From assembly GCA_002897735.1 (NCBI GenBank), contig BDTW01000042.1:44133-108132 (forward strand): a DNA stretch of 64,000 nt, read 5' to 3'. Shown here piece after piece: positions 8,830 to 17,265 of the stretch (the stretch's first letter is position 1; each line of letters opens with the position of its first letter). Under the pieces are notes generated by a model that saw nothing but the letters and a program-made list of their open reading frames with translations, did no database searches and was not told the origin of the DNA. Made by a program: the position numbers and the translations under genes. Origin of the DNA: a bacterium BMS3Bbin13. Lineage in GTDB: Bacteria; Pseudomonadota; Gammaproteobacteria; 21-64-14.

Positions 8830-11571
8830 TCAGACTTGTATCTTGTCGACGTCGAGTGAAACCAGTTCCAGTAGTTCCCGGTTGTTCATTTCAGTCAGCA
8901 GGGTTTCGGCGCCGCCTTCCAGGATGTCGCTGGCCAACGCCGTCTTTTCCGTTATCAGTGCGTCTATTTTCTCTTCCACCGTGCCCTGACAGACGAACTT
9001 GTGGACCAGTACATTGTTCCGTTGGCCGATGCGAAACGCCCGGTCGGTAGCCTGATTTTCCACGGCCGGGTTCCACCAGCGGTCGAAGTGGACCACGTGG
9101 GACGCCTCGGTCAGGTTCAACCCGGTACCGCCGGCCTTGAGTGACAGTATGAAAAAGGGCGGCCCGCTTTCCTGCTGAAAATCGTCCACCAGTCGCTTGC
9201 GCTGTTTGACCGGAGTGCCGCCATGCAGAACCAGTCCGGGCCGGCCGAACTGCTCCGCCAGAAACGAGGCCAACGGGCCGGTTATCTCGCGAAACTGGGT
9301 AAAGACCAGCATCTTCTCCTGGCGCGAGGCGATCTCTTCGCACAACTCGGCCAACCGGGCGAACTTGCCGCTGTCACCGGGATCATACCGCTCATCGCCC
9401 AGCAACTGCGAGGGATGGTTGCAGATCTGCTTGAAGCGTATGAGGTAGGCAAGTACCAGGCCGCGCCGTTTCATCCCGTCCAATGTCTCCAGTGAAGCGG
9501 CCAGTTTTTTGACCTCTCTCCGGTACAACGCGGCCTGGGCCTTGGTCAGACCGCACCACGCATGCACCTCGGTTTTTTCCGGTAGATCGCTGATGATGGT
9601 CTTGTCGGTCTTGAGCCGGCGCAGGATGTAGGGGCGCACCAAGTTGCGCAATGGGGCGTATCGATCGTTTTCTCCGGCGGACAGCGATTTGACGAAGCCC
9701 TTGAATCGCGTCGCCGACCCGAGCAGGCCCGGGCACAGGAAATCGAACAGGGACCAGAGATCGCCGAGCCGGTTTTCTATGGGGGTCCCGGTCAACGCGA
9801 TCCGGGAGGCGGCTTTCAATTTCTTGGTTGCGCGGGTTTGTCGGCTGGCGGGATTCTTTATGGCTTGTGCTTCGTCAAGGATCAGCAACCGCCAGTCCCG
9901 CTCCTGCAGCCAGGATTGTCGCAGCAACATTCCGTAAGTGGTCAGAACCAGGTCGATCCCCGCCAAGTCGGATCCGCCATCCACGGCCCCCGCGAATTTA
10001 GTGCGTCCCTGCACGCCACCTCCGGCCAGGGCATCGATTTCCTGCTTGCACATCTGCGAGGTATGCACGAACAGGCAGCGCAGGGAGGGTCCATAGCGCT
10101 CCAATTCGGTTTTCCAGTTGGCCAGCAGCGACGCGGGCAACACCAGCAGGGAAGGCGTCTTGCAGCCCCGCTTTTTCAGTACCAGCAGCAGCGCAATGAT
10201 CTGCATGGTCTTGCCCAGGCCCATGTCGTCGGCCAGACAGGCGCCGAGTCCCAGTTGTGACAGGAGCCACAGCCAACTGACGCCGCTTCTCTGATACGGG
10301 CGCAGCCGGGTCTTGAGGGCACTGCCGGGGTCGATGCTCTTGAGCGTTTCCGGCGCCCGCAGTTCGTCCAGCAAGGATCCCAGCCACGGGCCCGGTTGGA
10401 CAAAGGCCCATTGCCGATCGTCGCCCGGCACATCCGATCGGCCCAGGTCCGCCGGGGCGCCGGCCAGCAATCGCATTCCTTCGGAAAAGGACAGCCCGTC
10501 TTCGGCCGCTCCGGCGGCGACCTTTTCCCAGTGCGCAAGGGCCTCGGCCAGTTTCTCGCGGTCCACCTCCACCCATCGACCCTTGATGAATACCAGCCCC
10601 TCTTGTGTCGCGAGCAGTGTCCGTAATTCACGTTCGGTCAGGGTTTCGTCACCCAGGGCGATCCCCAGTTTGAAATCCAGTAGCGCATCGGCGCCGAGTT
10701 TGCTTTGTTTGATACTGCCGATCGTGACGCTGACCTGTGGCCGGGTGCGCTTCTTCCACCAGTCGGGCAGGCGGACGATCACACCGCACTGCTCGTAACG
10801 CGGCGTCTCCTTGAGAAATTCGTAGGCCTCGGCCGGGGTCCACGCGAGCGGGTGGTACAGATCGCCGCTCTCGACCAGTTCCCGGATCAGGACACTGGAT
10901 TCGGATACACGCTGCACGGGGGACAACAGGCGGATGAGGGCTTTCTTGTTCCGGGCGCCCGCATACTCCTGCAAGGCCCTGGCCAAGGGTTGGTGGCGGA
11001 TTTGGCCCCGGCTCCGGTGGGAGAGTTCCGGTGCATAGGTCGCCATGAACGCGAACGGATAATCCCGGTCGAGTCGGTTCTCCGCCAAGTGAAAGCAGAC
11101 GCGGCCGACTTGGTGCCAACGTGGTGCGTTTTCTTCCAAGAATGCGCCGAGGCCGCCGTGTCGACGGATTTGTGCGCATACCTGATCGTCGAGCCAGGAC
11201 CAGATGCCGTTCAGCACCTGCGGGGAGAGATACTCGGCGCCGCGCATCGGGGGTACGCCTTCGAGCAGCGATCCCGTTTGGGGTTCGTCGAGTGCACCGA
11301 TGGGATCGGGACGCGCCGGGTCGGCCGGCGTCATCTGACATCGCTCGGCCAGATACCGGCAGGTGAAGGCCCGCCAATAGCCGAGGACGGGGGAAAGATC
11401 GGCGGCGTAGTCCTTCGCCGCCAGTGCAATCAGGCCTTCGGCGATACCTCGCGCAAACGCATCGGCGATTGCGGCCGCCCGCCCGGTTTCCCGGTCGGTA
11501 TCGCCGGCGTCCTCCGCCGGGAACCAGTGCAGGTGTCCCGAGGGCAATACGCCGAGTTCAGATCTGGTCAT
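8830..11571 (-). CDS. SNF2-family DEAD/DEAH-like helicase/ATPase
   Basis: A 913-residue SWI2/SNF2 ATPase. The N-terminal ~430 residues resemble the SNF2-associated domain found in bacterial members. The C-terminal half holds all motor motifs: Walker A DDMGLGKTMQ, LVLPASLLANW, DEAQ-type LILDEAQAIKN, ALTGTPIENRLGDLW, then the second RecA lobe with MLVFTQF, GGTGLNLTEAS and QATDRAFRIGQ. Such enzymes translocate on double-stranded DNA to remodel protein-DNA complexes; some bacterial ones belong to defence systems. It is co-transcribed with the SWIM-HTH gene (14 bp). Cytoplasmic. The physiological target is unknown. Confidence 0.92.
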   Translation of the reverse strand: MTRSELGVLPSGHLHWFPAEDAGDTDRETGRAAAIADAFARGIAEGLIALAAKDYAADLSPVLGYWRAFTCRYLAERCQMTPADPARPDPIGALDEPQTGSLLEGVPPMRGAEYLSPQVLNGIWSWLDDQVCAQIRRHGGLGAFLEENAPRWHQVGRVCFHLAENRLDRDYPFAFMATYAPELSHRSRGQIRHQPLARALQEYAGARNKKALIRLLSPVQRVSESSVLIRELVESGDLYHPLAWTPAEAYEFLKETPRYEQCGVIVRLPDWWKKRTRPQVSVTIGSIKQSKLGADALLDFKLGIALGDETLTERELRTLLATQEGLVFIKGRWVEVDREKLAEALAHWEKVAAGAAEDGLSFSEGMRLLAGAPADLGRSDVPGDDRQWAFVQPGPWLGSLLDELRAPETLKSIDPGSALKTRLRPYQRSGVSWLWLLSQLGLGACLADDMGLGKTMQIIALLLVLKKRGCKTPSLLVLPASLLANWKTELERYGPSLRCLFVHTSQMCKQEIDALAGGGVQGRTKFAGAVDGGSDLAGIDLVLTTYGMLLRQSWLQERDWRLLILDEAQAIKNPASRQTRATKKLKAASRIALTGTPIENRLGDLWSLFDFLCPGLLGSATRFKGFVKSLSAGENDRYAPLRNLVRPYILRRLKTDKTIISDLPEKTEVHAWCGLTKAQAALYRREVKKLAASLETLDGMKRRGLVLAYLIRFKQICNHPSQLLGDERYDPGDSGKFARLAELCEEIASRQEKMLVFTQFREITGPLASFLAEQFGRPGLVLHGGTPVKQRKRLVDDFQQESGPPFFILSLKAGGTGLNLTEASHVVHFDRWWNPAVENQATDRAFRIGQRNNVLVHKFVCQGTVEEKIDALITEKTALASDILEGGAETLLTEMNNRELLELVSLDVDKIQV

Positions 11572-11634
11572 TCATGTGGTTGAGACGTCCGGGAGGAAGG
11601 GTCCCCGCGACCGGCTGCGAATCCGAATCCGTGA

Positions 11635-12840
11635 TCAGGAGGTTCCTTTGGGAGGGGTGATCCCCGGGGGGGAGAGGTCGGGATAGGTGTGTACGCAATT
11701 GCGTCCATGGGCCTTTCCGTAGTAGAGGGCCTCGTCGGCCTCGCGGATGAGTTGAGCCAGCAGTTGCGCGGAGTCCTCCGGGTGGCCGGGGCGGTGGCAG
11801 GAGACCCCGACGGTGATGGTCGTGCGCCGCTCGGTGTCCTGGTGGCGCAATGGATGCTGCGCCACCCGCTTGCACAGGCGCTCGCCGAAGCGCTTGGCGC
11901 CGTCGCAATCGGTATGAGAGAGCAACAGGACGAATTCCTCGCCGCCGAAGCGTGCGAGCAGATCGCCGCGACGCATTCCGGCCTCGAGCAGCTGAGCGAT
12001 CTCGCGCAATACCGCATCGCCCTGACCGTGTCCCCAGGTGTCGTTGATTTTCTTGAAGCGGTCGAGGTCGAGCATGATGAGGCTCAGGGAATCGTCGTAG
12101 CGCAACGAGCGCTGCACGAGGATCTCGCCCTCCGAGAAGAAGAAACGGCGGTTGCGCAGTCCGGTGAGTTCGTCGACCAGGGCCCACTCCTCGAATCGCT
12201 TGCGCAGGCGTTGTGACTCGTCGAGCGCGTCGGAGAGCGCCCGGGTACGTTTGCGAACCTCGGTCTCGAGGTCGCGCGCGAGACGGTTGCTGTGCAGGAG
12301 TTGCCCCACGGCACCGGCGAGCGTTGCGGCGAGTCGCTCGTGCCAGCGGGTGAATTGCCCGGGGTCGGCATGGGCGAGGCTGAGGACGCCGAGCACCTCG
12401 GGCGTCCCGTCGCTGCCGGGGATGGGGGCGGCGATCAACGAGCCGGCGTTTGGCTGGCCCGGCCCCGCCGGTTCCTGAGCGCAGTCCGCGCAGTGTTGCA
12501 GCGTCGCGGCGACGGCCGCGCGGCCGATCACTCCCTCGCCGGGCGCGATCCGTTCGGCTCCGGGCAGAGGTCCCGGTGCCGGGGCATCGGGACCGAGCAG
12601 GTCGGCGACGTCGCGCGCGGCGACGCGTTCGAGCCGCTCGCCGCGCAGCAGATGGATCGAAGCGCTCTGTACGCTCGGATGGCCGAGCACGATTTCCAGA
12701 ACGGCGGACAGCAACGCCTCCTCGCCCTGCCCGTCAGCCGGCAGGGCCCAGGTGGCGCCGAGCACCGAGAGGGCGTCGAGCAGGTTCAGGACGCCGTCCT
12801 GCAGGTCGCGGACTACGTCGCGTAACGGTTCGCGGCTCAT
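11635..12840 (-). CDS. GAF-GGDEF diguanylate cyclase
   Basis: A 401-residue cytoplasmic diguanylate cyclase making c-di-GMP. A GAF-type sensor spans about 30-190 (ending with VLGVLSLAHADPGQF...), a coiled-coil linker about 195-240, and the GGDEF domain about 245-395. The catalytic motif is ARFGGEEF, with LDLDRFKKINDTWGHGQGD for the metal site and RRGD five residues upstream as inhibitory site, so an active, product-inhibited enzyme is predicted. The track ORF is longer. ATG at 12840 is chosen because it overlaps the HDOD stop as ATGA, indicating translational coupling. The GAF ligand cannot be read from sequence. Confidence 0.92.
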   Translation of the reverse strand: MSREPLRDVVRDLQDGVLNLLDALSVLGATWALPADGQGEEALLSAVLEIVLGHPSVQSASIHLLRGERLERVAARDVADLLGPDAPAPGPLPGAERIAPGEGVIGRAAVAATLQHCADCAQEPAGPGQPNAGSLIAAPIPGSDGTPEVLGVLSLAHADPGQFTRWHERLAATLAGAVGQLLHSNRLARDLETEVRKRTRALSDALDESQRLRKRFEEWALVDELTGLRNRRFFFSEGEILVQRSLRYDDSLSLIMLDLDRFKKINDTWGHGQGDAVLREIAQLLEAGMRRGDLLARFGGEEFVLLLSHTDCDGAKRFGERLCKRVAQHPLRHQDTERRTTITVGVSCHRPGHPEDSAQLLAQLIREADEALYYGKAHGRNCVHTYPDLSPPGITPPKGTS

Positions 12841-13730
12841 GCGCCGTGCTCCGCCATCTCCCGGGCGGTCTCGCGCAGCGACTCGGCGGTCGGCGCCAAC
12901 TCGTCGCGCAGGTGGTTCGCAAGCCTCGGGGCGATACCCAAGGCGGCGAGGGTCGTGTCGTCCCACGGCGTTTCCGAATCGCCGGCCAGGATCCCGTCGG
13001 CCCAACGTGAGGCAAGCCCCACCAGGGCGCACAACCCCCAGTCTTCGCCGCGGTAGCCGCGCTCCGCGTAGTGCGCCGCGACGTGCGGCAGCGGTCCGGG
13101 CAGTCGCCAGCGCCACAGCAGCCACGCCCCGGCCTGTCGGTGATTCATCTGCAGATAGCGTTCCTCCAGGCTGCTCAGCGGCGTGTCGTCACGTCCGCGC
13201 GGACCCAGCAACGGTTCCATCACGTCCGGGCGCAGGAAGACCAGTGCGATGATTCCGATACGGTGCAAGAGGCCGCCGAGATAGGCGAAATCTTCGGAAA
13301 TCGTAGAGGACGCAGCGGTCCCGGCGTTCACCAGCGGCGACAGACGCTGCGCCGCGAGCGCGGTGAGCAGTGAGGACAGCCAGTAGTCCCGGGGGCGGAA
13401 GTTCGCACAACGCCGGGTGTCCAGCGGTTCCATGAGGCACATGCCCATGGCCACGCCGCGCACCAGGGTCAGCCCGAGCACCCGGACCGCATCCTGCACC
13501 GAGTGCACGCGCCCCGCCATGCCGTAGTAGGCGGAGTTGGCCAGCCCGAGGATGCGCGCGGTGAGAGGCGGGTCGCGGTTTAGGGCCTGGGCGATCGCCG
13601 CGTAGTTTGCCCGGTCGTTGCTGAGGGTCGCAGAGAGTTCCCGGATCGCCAGCGGCAGCGGCGGCAACTCGCGCAGTCTCAGTAGGGCGTGCTCTACGGC
13701 CACATTCCGCTCTGTGGTTGCCCCTGTCAT
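12837..13730 (-). CDS. HDOD domain protein
   Basis: A 297-residue HDOD protein, a catalytically dead HD-fold used in bacterial signalling. The sequence LRELPPLPLAIRELSATLSN and DPPLTARILGLANSAYYG is the family's opening, with GLTLVRGVAMGMCL and YLGGLLHRIGIIAL following. The metal-binding HD pair of true HD phosphohydrolases is absent, as expected for HDOD. It is directly followed by the GAF-GGDEF cyclase with an ATGA overlap, so it likely modulates that enzyme or shares its signal. No transmembrane segment is seen. Confidence 0.9.
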   Translation of the reverse strand: MTGATTERNVAVEHALLRLRELPPLPLAIRELSATLSNDRANYAAIAQALNRDPPLTARILGLANSAYYGMAGRVHSVQDAVRVLGLTLVRGVAMGMCLMEPLDTRRCANFRPRDYWLSSLLTALAAQRLSPLVNAGTAASSTISEDFAYLGGLLHRIGIIALVFLRPDVMEPLLGPRGRDDTPLSSLEERYLQMNHRQAGAWLLWRWRLPGPLPHVAAHYAERGYRGEDWGLCALVGLASRWADGILAGDSETPWDDTTLAALGIAPRLANHLRDELAPTAESLRETAREMAEHGA

Positions 13731-13810
13731 ACGTCAGCGGACTCGTTTTTCTTCAGGTTTCTTCCCGCGGGCCGTCATCGGCTCGCCGGCGCCGTCTCCA
13801 GTATAGCAAC

Positions 13811-13838
13811 ACGGCGCCCCGCCCGGGCGGGGCGCCGT
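13811..13838. terminator. Perfect 13-bp-arm GC hairpin
   Basis: ACGGCGCCCCGCC, a 2-nt loop and its exact complement form a very stable stem with no T-run on either side. It lies between the DUF190 stop and the HDOD start. It may act as a terminator for the crcB-DUF190 pair or as an RNA-stabilising structure. The rest of 13731-14073 shows no gene. Confidence 0.45.
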
Positions 13839-14073
13839 GCCGCCTCCAGTGGCGGTCGTCCGATGTTCGCTTAGTGGTTTCAACTACAAGTGCCCGCCGG
13901 GGCGCGGCGGAATGCGTGCGCGCGGTCCCCGGCGAACGGTACGGCGGGGGCCTATGGTGCCTCCGATACGCCGCCCACGGCCGTGCGGGTGCAGGGCCGT
14001 GATTCCGGATCGATGATCGCCGAGGGGGCTCGGGCGCACAAAGGCTTGCCGCGAGGGGGTGCGCCGGCGCTTC

Positions 14074-14445
14074 TCAGTCGTTCCCGGGCGCAGGGGCCGC
14101 GGGGGACGAGGGGCTTTGTGCACCCGACCCGCAATTGCAGCGCGCCGACCACGAAACGATATGGCCGGGCGGCATCAGTGCTTCGATCAGCTCGAGAGCA
14201 CTTTCGACGACCTCCGGTTCGTCGAAGAACTCCACCACCAGCGGCAGGTGGGCGGTGAGGCGCAGCAGGTCGGCGGAGTGCACCACGCCGCGCGCGCCGA
14301 AACCGCTGATCGCACGGAACACCGTCATGCCATGCACGCGGCGGCGGTCGTGCAGAATCGAGAGGATCTCCTCGAGCAGCAGGTGATGATCGCGGTGGTC
14401 GCCCTCGACGAGATAGATGCGCACGACGGTGACGTCTTTGAGCAT
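14074..14445 (-). CDS. DUF190 protein (PII-like)
   Basis: A 123-residue protein of the DUF190 family, small ferredoxin-fold proteins structurally like PII signal proteins. Recognised by VVRIYLVEGDHRDHHLLLEEIL, GMTVFRAISGFGARG, HSADLLRLTAHLPLVVEFFDEPE and the closing ALELIEALMPPGHIVSW. The last ~20 residues form a Ser/Pro/Ala-rich tail with CNC, of unclear role. It lies 47 bp downstream of crcB; DUF190 next to CrcB is a common arrangement and suggests it modulates or senses for the fluoride channel. A GGAGG precedes the start. Confidence 0.88.
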   Translation of the reverse strand: MLKDVTVVRIYLVEGDHRDHHLLLEEILSILHDRRRVHGMTVFRAISGFGARGVVHSADLLRLTAHLPLVVEFFDEPEVVESALELIEALMPPGHIVSWSARCNCGSGAQSPSSPAAPAPGND

Positions 14446-14492
14446 GCCGGTCTCCTCCCGGTAAAGTGAGTCTTTGTCGCCGGTGCCCCCGG

Positions 14493-14867
14493 CTACAGTT
14501 TACGTGATAGATAGGCGCCGGCGAAGGCGGCGCTGAAGCCGATCACGACCGACAGGGTCACGTAGGCCAGCGCCGCCGCCAACCGACCGTCTTCGGCGAG
14601 CAGCAGCGATTCCATCGTGAAGGTGGAGAAGGTCGTGAACGCCCCGAGCCCTCCGGTGAGCAGCCCGGCGCGCAGTTCCGGTGAGACGACGACGCGTTCC
14701 AGGGTCTCGAAGAACAAAAAGCCCATCAGGAACGAGCCCAGCACGTTGATGACGAGCGTCGCCCAGGGGAAGCGATGCCCGGCTACCGTCTGTATCAGCA
14801 TCGTCATGCCGTAGCGGGCCCACGCTCCGGCCACGGCGCCGAGGCTCACCGACAGGAACAACCACAT
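14493..14867 (-). CDS. crcB: Fluoride ion channel CrcB/Fluc
   Basis: A 124-residue inner-membrane protein with four predicted helices, the standard Fluc monomer (works as a dual-topology dimer exporting F-). Family motifs are GAVAGAWARYG at the start, TLVINVLGSFLMG in helix 2 and GGLGAFTTFSTFTME in helix 3. A strong AAGGAGG precedes the ATG. The leader was checked for the fluoride riboswitch; its conserved core was not found. DUF190 lies downstream in the same operon. Confidence 0.95.
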   Translation of the reverse strand: MWLFLSVSLGAVAGAWARYGMTMLIQTVAGHRFPWATLVINVLGSFLMGFLFFETLERVVVSPELRAGLLTGGLGAFTTFSTFTMESLLLAEDGRLAAALAYVTLSVVIGFSAAFAGAYLSRKL

Positions 14868-14955
14868 ATGTATCCTCCTTCTTCATAACGGAACCGTCGC
14901 CGGGACGGGGGCAAGAATAGCATGCCGATCGGCGCAAAGTGGGCGTTCATGGGCT

Positions 14956-15117
14956 TCATCCGCCATCGCGGGTGTCGCCGAGTATGTCCACGTCACGGGA
15001 AAGCCGGAGCATGCCGAGCCGCCGCGCAAGCAGGCGGGCATCAGGAGCGCCGACGGTGATTTGCAGCTCCCCCGGCGAATTGCGGCGCCGGGGGACTGCC
15101 GGAGAGTTCGGGCGCAC
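14956..15117 (-). CDS. Possible small ORF after hyfB2 (53 aa)
   Basis: A GTG-started frame begins 1 nt after the hyfB2 stop and runs 53 codons to a TGA at 14956. It is below the ORF-track size limit. The product (RPNSPAVPRRRNSPGELQI...DVDILGDTRDGG) has balanced, protein-like composition in its second half, but no recognised domain and no Shine-Dalgarno. It could be a coupled small protein, a decayed gene tail or chance. Otherwise the 250-bp gap 14868-15118 holds only the crcB leader. Confidence 0.25.
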   Translation of the reverse strand: MRPNSPAVPRRRNSPGELQITVGAPDARLLARRLGMLRLSRDVDILGDTRDGG

Positions 15118-15118
15118 T

Positions 15119-17239
15119 TCAATTTATCAGCATCAGGGCCGCGGCGAGCAGCAGCGCCAGTACCACACTCGAGAGGATGAAGGCGGCGTAGAGCGTCACC
15201 CGCCCGCGATGCATGCGCGCAAGCCCGCTCGATGCGGCGTTCGCCGCGGCGACCAGCGGGCGCAAGGTCCAGCGCTCGGCGACGTGCACGAGACGGGTTT
15301 CGCGCTCCAGGCCTATCCGGAACACGCCGTGCTGGTGCTGTTGCTCGTCGACTATGGGGTGGAGCAGGGTATCGAAGAGTACCCGCACGGGAGCGGAGAA
15401 GGCGGTGGCGGTATAGAGCATCTCCGGCTGCAACTGCGACAGGCCGGCGTCCCAGGCCCGCACGCGCCGCGTCCGTGCTCCGCGCAGCAAGCGGACCGCG
15501 AGCCAGACGCAGAGCAGCGCGATGGTGATCACGGCGAAGGCGAGGGCGGTGGACATGGCGAAGACCACCGGTGTGGCGGCGCCGCCCGAATGCACGACGA
15601 CCAGCGAGCGCAACGGCAGCACGCCGCGCCCGATCTCGGCGCCTATCCCCGAAAGCGCGGTTGCCAGGCCGGCGGGAAGACCTTGGGGGATGCCGAAGAA
15701 GGCGGGTACCAATGCGTTGGTGGGATCGGCGCCGGCCAGCGGGTGCACCAGTGCGCCGAGCAGTGGAATGACGGCGGTCGCGGAGACGCCGAGCGCCAGG
15801 CACACGCCCGCCAGCAGCCACATCGGCAAGGATGCGCTCATCGGCGCGACGCGCGCGTTGGCGGCATAGGACGAACGTGGCCGGCCGAGCAGTGCGGTTC
15901 CGGCGAGCGACACGAAGCAGGTGAGCGCAAGTCCCGCGGTAAGCGCGAGCAGCGCGCCGGAGAGAGCGAAGACGAGGCGAACGGGCACCGAAGCGATCGC
16001 CACCACGCGCAACAGCGATTCAAGCACCAACCACTCACTTACGAAGCCGTTGAACGGCGGCAGCGCGGCGATTGCGATCGTGCCGATGAGAAAGGCCGTG
16101 GCGAACATCGGTACGCGTCGCATGAGCCCGCCCAATTGGTCCAGATTGGCGGTACCGGTCGTTTGCTCGATGCCGTCGGCGCCGAGAAAGAGCAGTGTCT
16201 TGAAGGCGGAGTGGTTGAGCATGTGGTAGAGCCCCGCCACCAGCGCGATGGCGCCGAGCACCGGGTGGCCGTAGGCGACGAAGGCGAAACCGGCACCGCT
16301 TGCCGCCACCACGATGCCGAGGTTCTCGATGGAACTCTCGGTGAGCAGGCGGCCGATGTCGCGTGCGAGGATCGCGTAGAGGATGCCGAGCAGCGCGGTG
16401 ACGGCGCCGGTCACCAGCACCAGCAGCCCCATCCACGGTTCGTGGATCGCGAGCGGGCCGTCGATGGTCCATAGTGCGAACACGCCGAGGTTGATGGTTG
16501 CTCCGGAGAACAGCGCGCGCGCCGCGGGCGGCGCGGCGGCATAGCCGTCGTTCATCCAGAGATTGACCGGGGCGATGCCCGTTTTCACTCCGAAGCCGTA
16601 GAAGGTGAGCAGAAAGCCGGTCCAGCGGATAGCCGGCGGCAGATCGCCCGCGCGTTGGGCGATCACGGCGAGATCCGGGCTGCCGGCGCCGGCGGCGAGT
16701 ATCAGCAGTCCGGCAAGCCCGGCGATGGTACCGGCCTCGCTGAACGCGATGGTGCTGAGCGACGCCCGCCAGCGTTGCTCGCCCTCTATGCGAAAGCTCA
16801 CCAGGCCCCACAGCGCCAGCGACATGATCTCCCAGGTGAATATGAAGGAGAGGACATCGCCCGCGGTAAGCACCGCGAGCAGGGCCGCGAACAGCACCGT
16901 GTAGAGGGTGAGAAACAAAACGGCCCGCCGGGGCGGTTCACGCCCGGCGCCGGCGGTCGCGCCCGCGAGCGTGGCCGCGTATACGCAGGCGGCGATAACG
17001 ATAAAGAAGCCTCGCAACGGATTCAGCGTAAACAGCATCGATCCGAGCAAAGACAGGGGGACATGCGCCGACAGCGTGTGCCCCAGCATGGCCAGTACAC
17101 CCGCGGCCAAGGCCAGCGCCGCGGCGCTCCATCCGGCCAAGCGGTGCAGGTTGCGCCCGATCGGAGAGCCGGCCAGGACGGCACCTCCCAACGCCGCGAG
17201 CAAGGCAACGAAAACCAAAGTAAACAAGGTCCAGATCAT
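15119..17239 (-). CDS. Proton-translocating HyfB/NuoL-like subunit, second paralogue
   Basis: A 706-residue antiporter-like membrane subunit with about 16 helices. It carries the NuoL/HyfB core: LSFIFTWEIMSLALWGLV with the conserved Glu, FGVKTGIAPVNLWMNDGYAAAP with its Lys, and the broken-helix region ESSIENLGIVVAASGAG...HMLNHSAFKTLLFLG. It is the last gene of the Hyf-type operon and sits 26 bp after a close paralogue. Alignment by eye shows near-identical central and C-terminal blocks (for example RGVLPLRSLVVVHSGGAATP in both), while the N-termini differ more. A notable difference is WMNDGYAAAP where the paralogue has WLPEAHGSAP, so the second copy has lost the usual Asp/Glu-Ala-His-pattern at the half-channel. 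Confidence 0.9.
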   Translation of the reverse strand: MIWTLFTLVFVALLAALGGAVLAGSPIGRNLHRLAGWSAAALALAAGVLAMLGHTLSAHVPLSLLGSMLFTLNPLRGFFIVIAACVYAATLAGATAGAGREPPRRAVLFLTLYTVLFAALLAVLTAGDVLSFIFTWEIMSLALWGLVSFRIEGEQRWRASLSTIAFSEAGTIAGLAGLLILAAGAGSPDLAVIAQRAGDLPPAIRWTGFLLTFYGFGVKTGIAPVNLWMNDGYAAAPPAARALFSGATINLGVFALWTIDGPLAIHEPWMGLLVLVTGAVTALLGILYAILARDIGRLLTESSIENLGIVVAASGAGFAFVAYGHPVLGAIALVAGLYHMLNHSAFKTLLFLGADGIEQTTGTANLDQLGGLMRRVPMFATAFLIGTIAIAALPPFNGFVSEWLVLESLLRVVAIASVPVRLVFALSGALLALTAGLALTCFVSLAGTALLGRPRSSYAANARVAPMSASLPMWLLAGVCLALGVSATAVIPLLGALVHPLAGADPTNALVPAFFGIPQGLPAGLATALSGIGAEIGRGVLPLRSLVVVHSGGAATPVVFAMSTALAFAVITIALLCVWLAVRLLRGARTRRVRAWDAGLSQLQPEMLYTATAFSAPVRVLFDTLLHPIVDEQQHQHGVFRIGLERETRLVHVAERWTLRPLVAAANAASSGLARMHRGRVTLYAAFILSSVVLALLLAAALMLIN

Positions 17240-17265
17240 GCGCGCCTTATCCTTCGGCCGGGAGG

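Noticed and set aside
14868-14940. Fluoride riboswitch before crcB
   Set aside because: The leader was read on the minus strand; the conserved core of the crcB riboswitch (GAUGG and the late CUGAUGACUCC-type block) is absent.
14939-16474. 511-codon plus-strand ORF
   Set aside because: It is antisense to the HyfB-like gene, with composition expected of GC-rich shadow frames and no ribosome site or domain.
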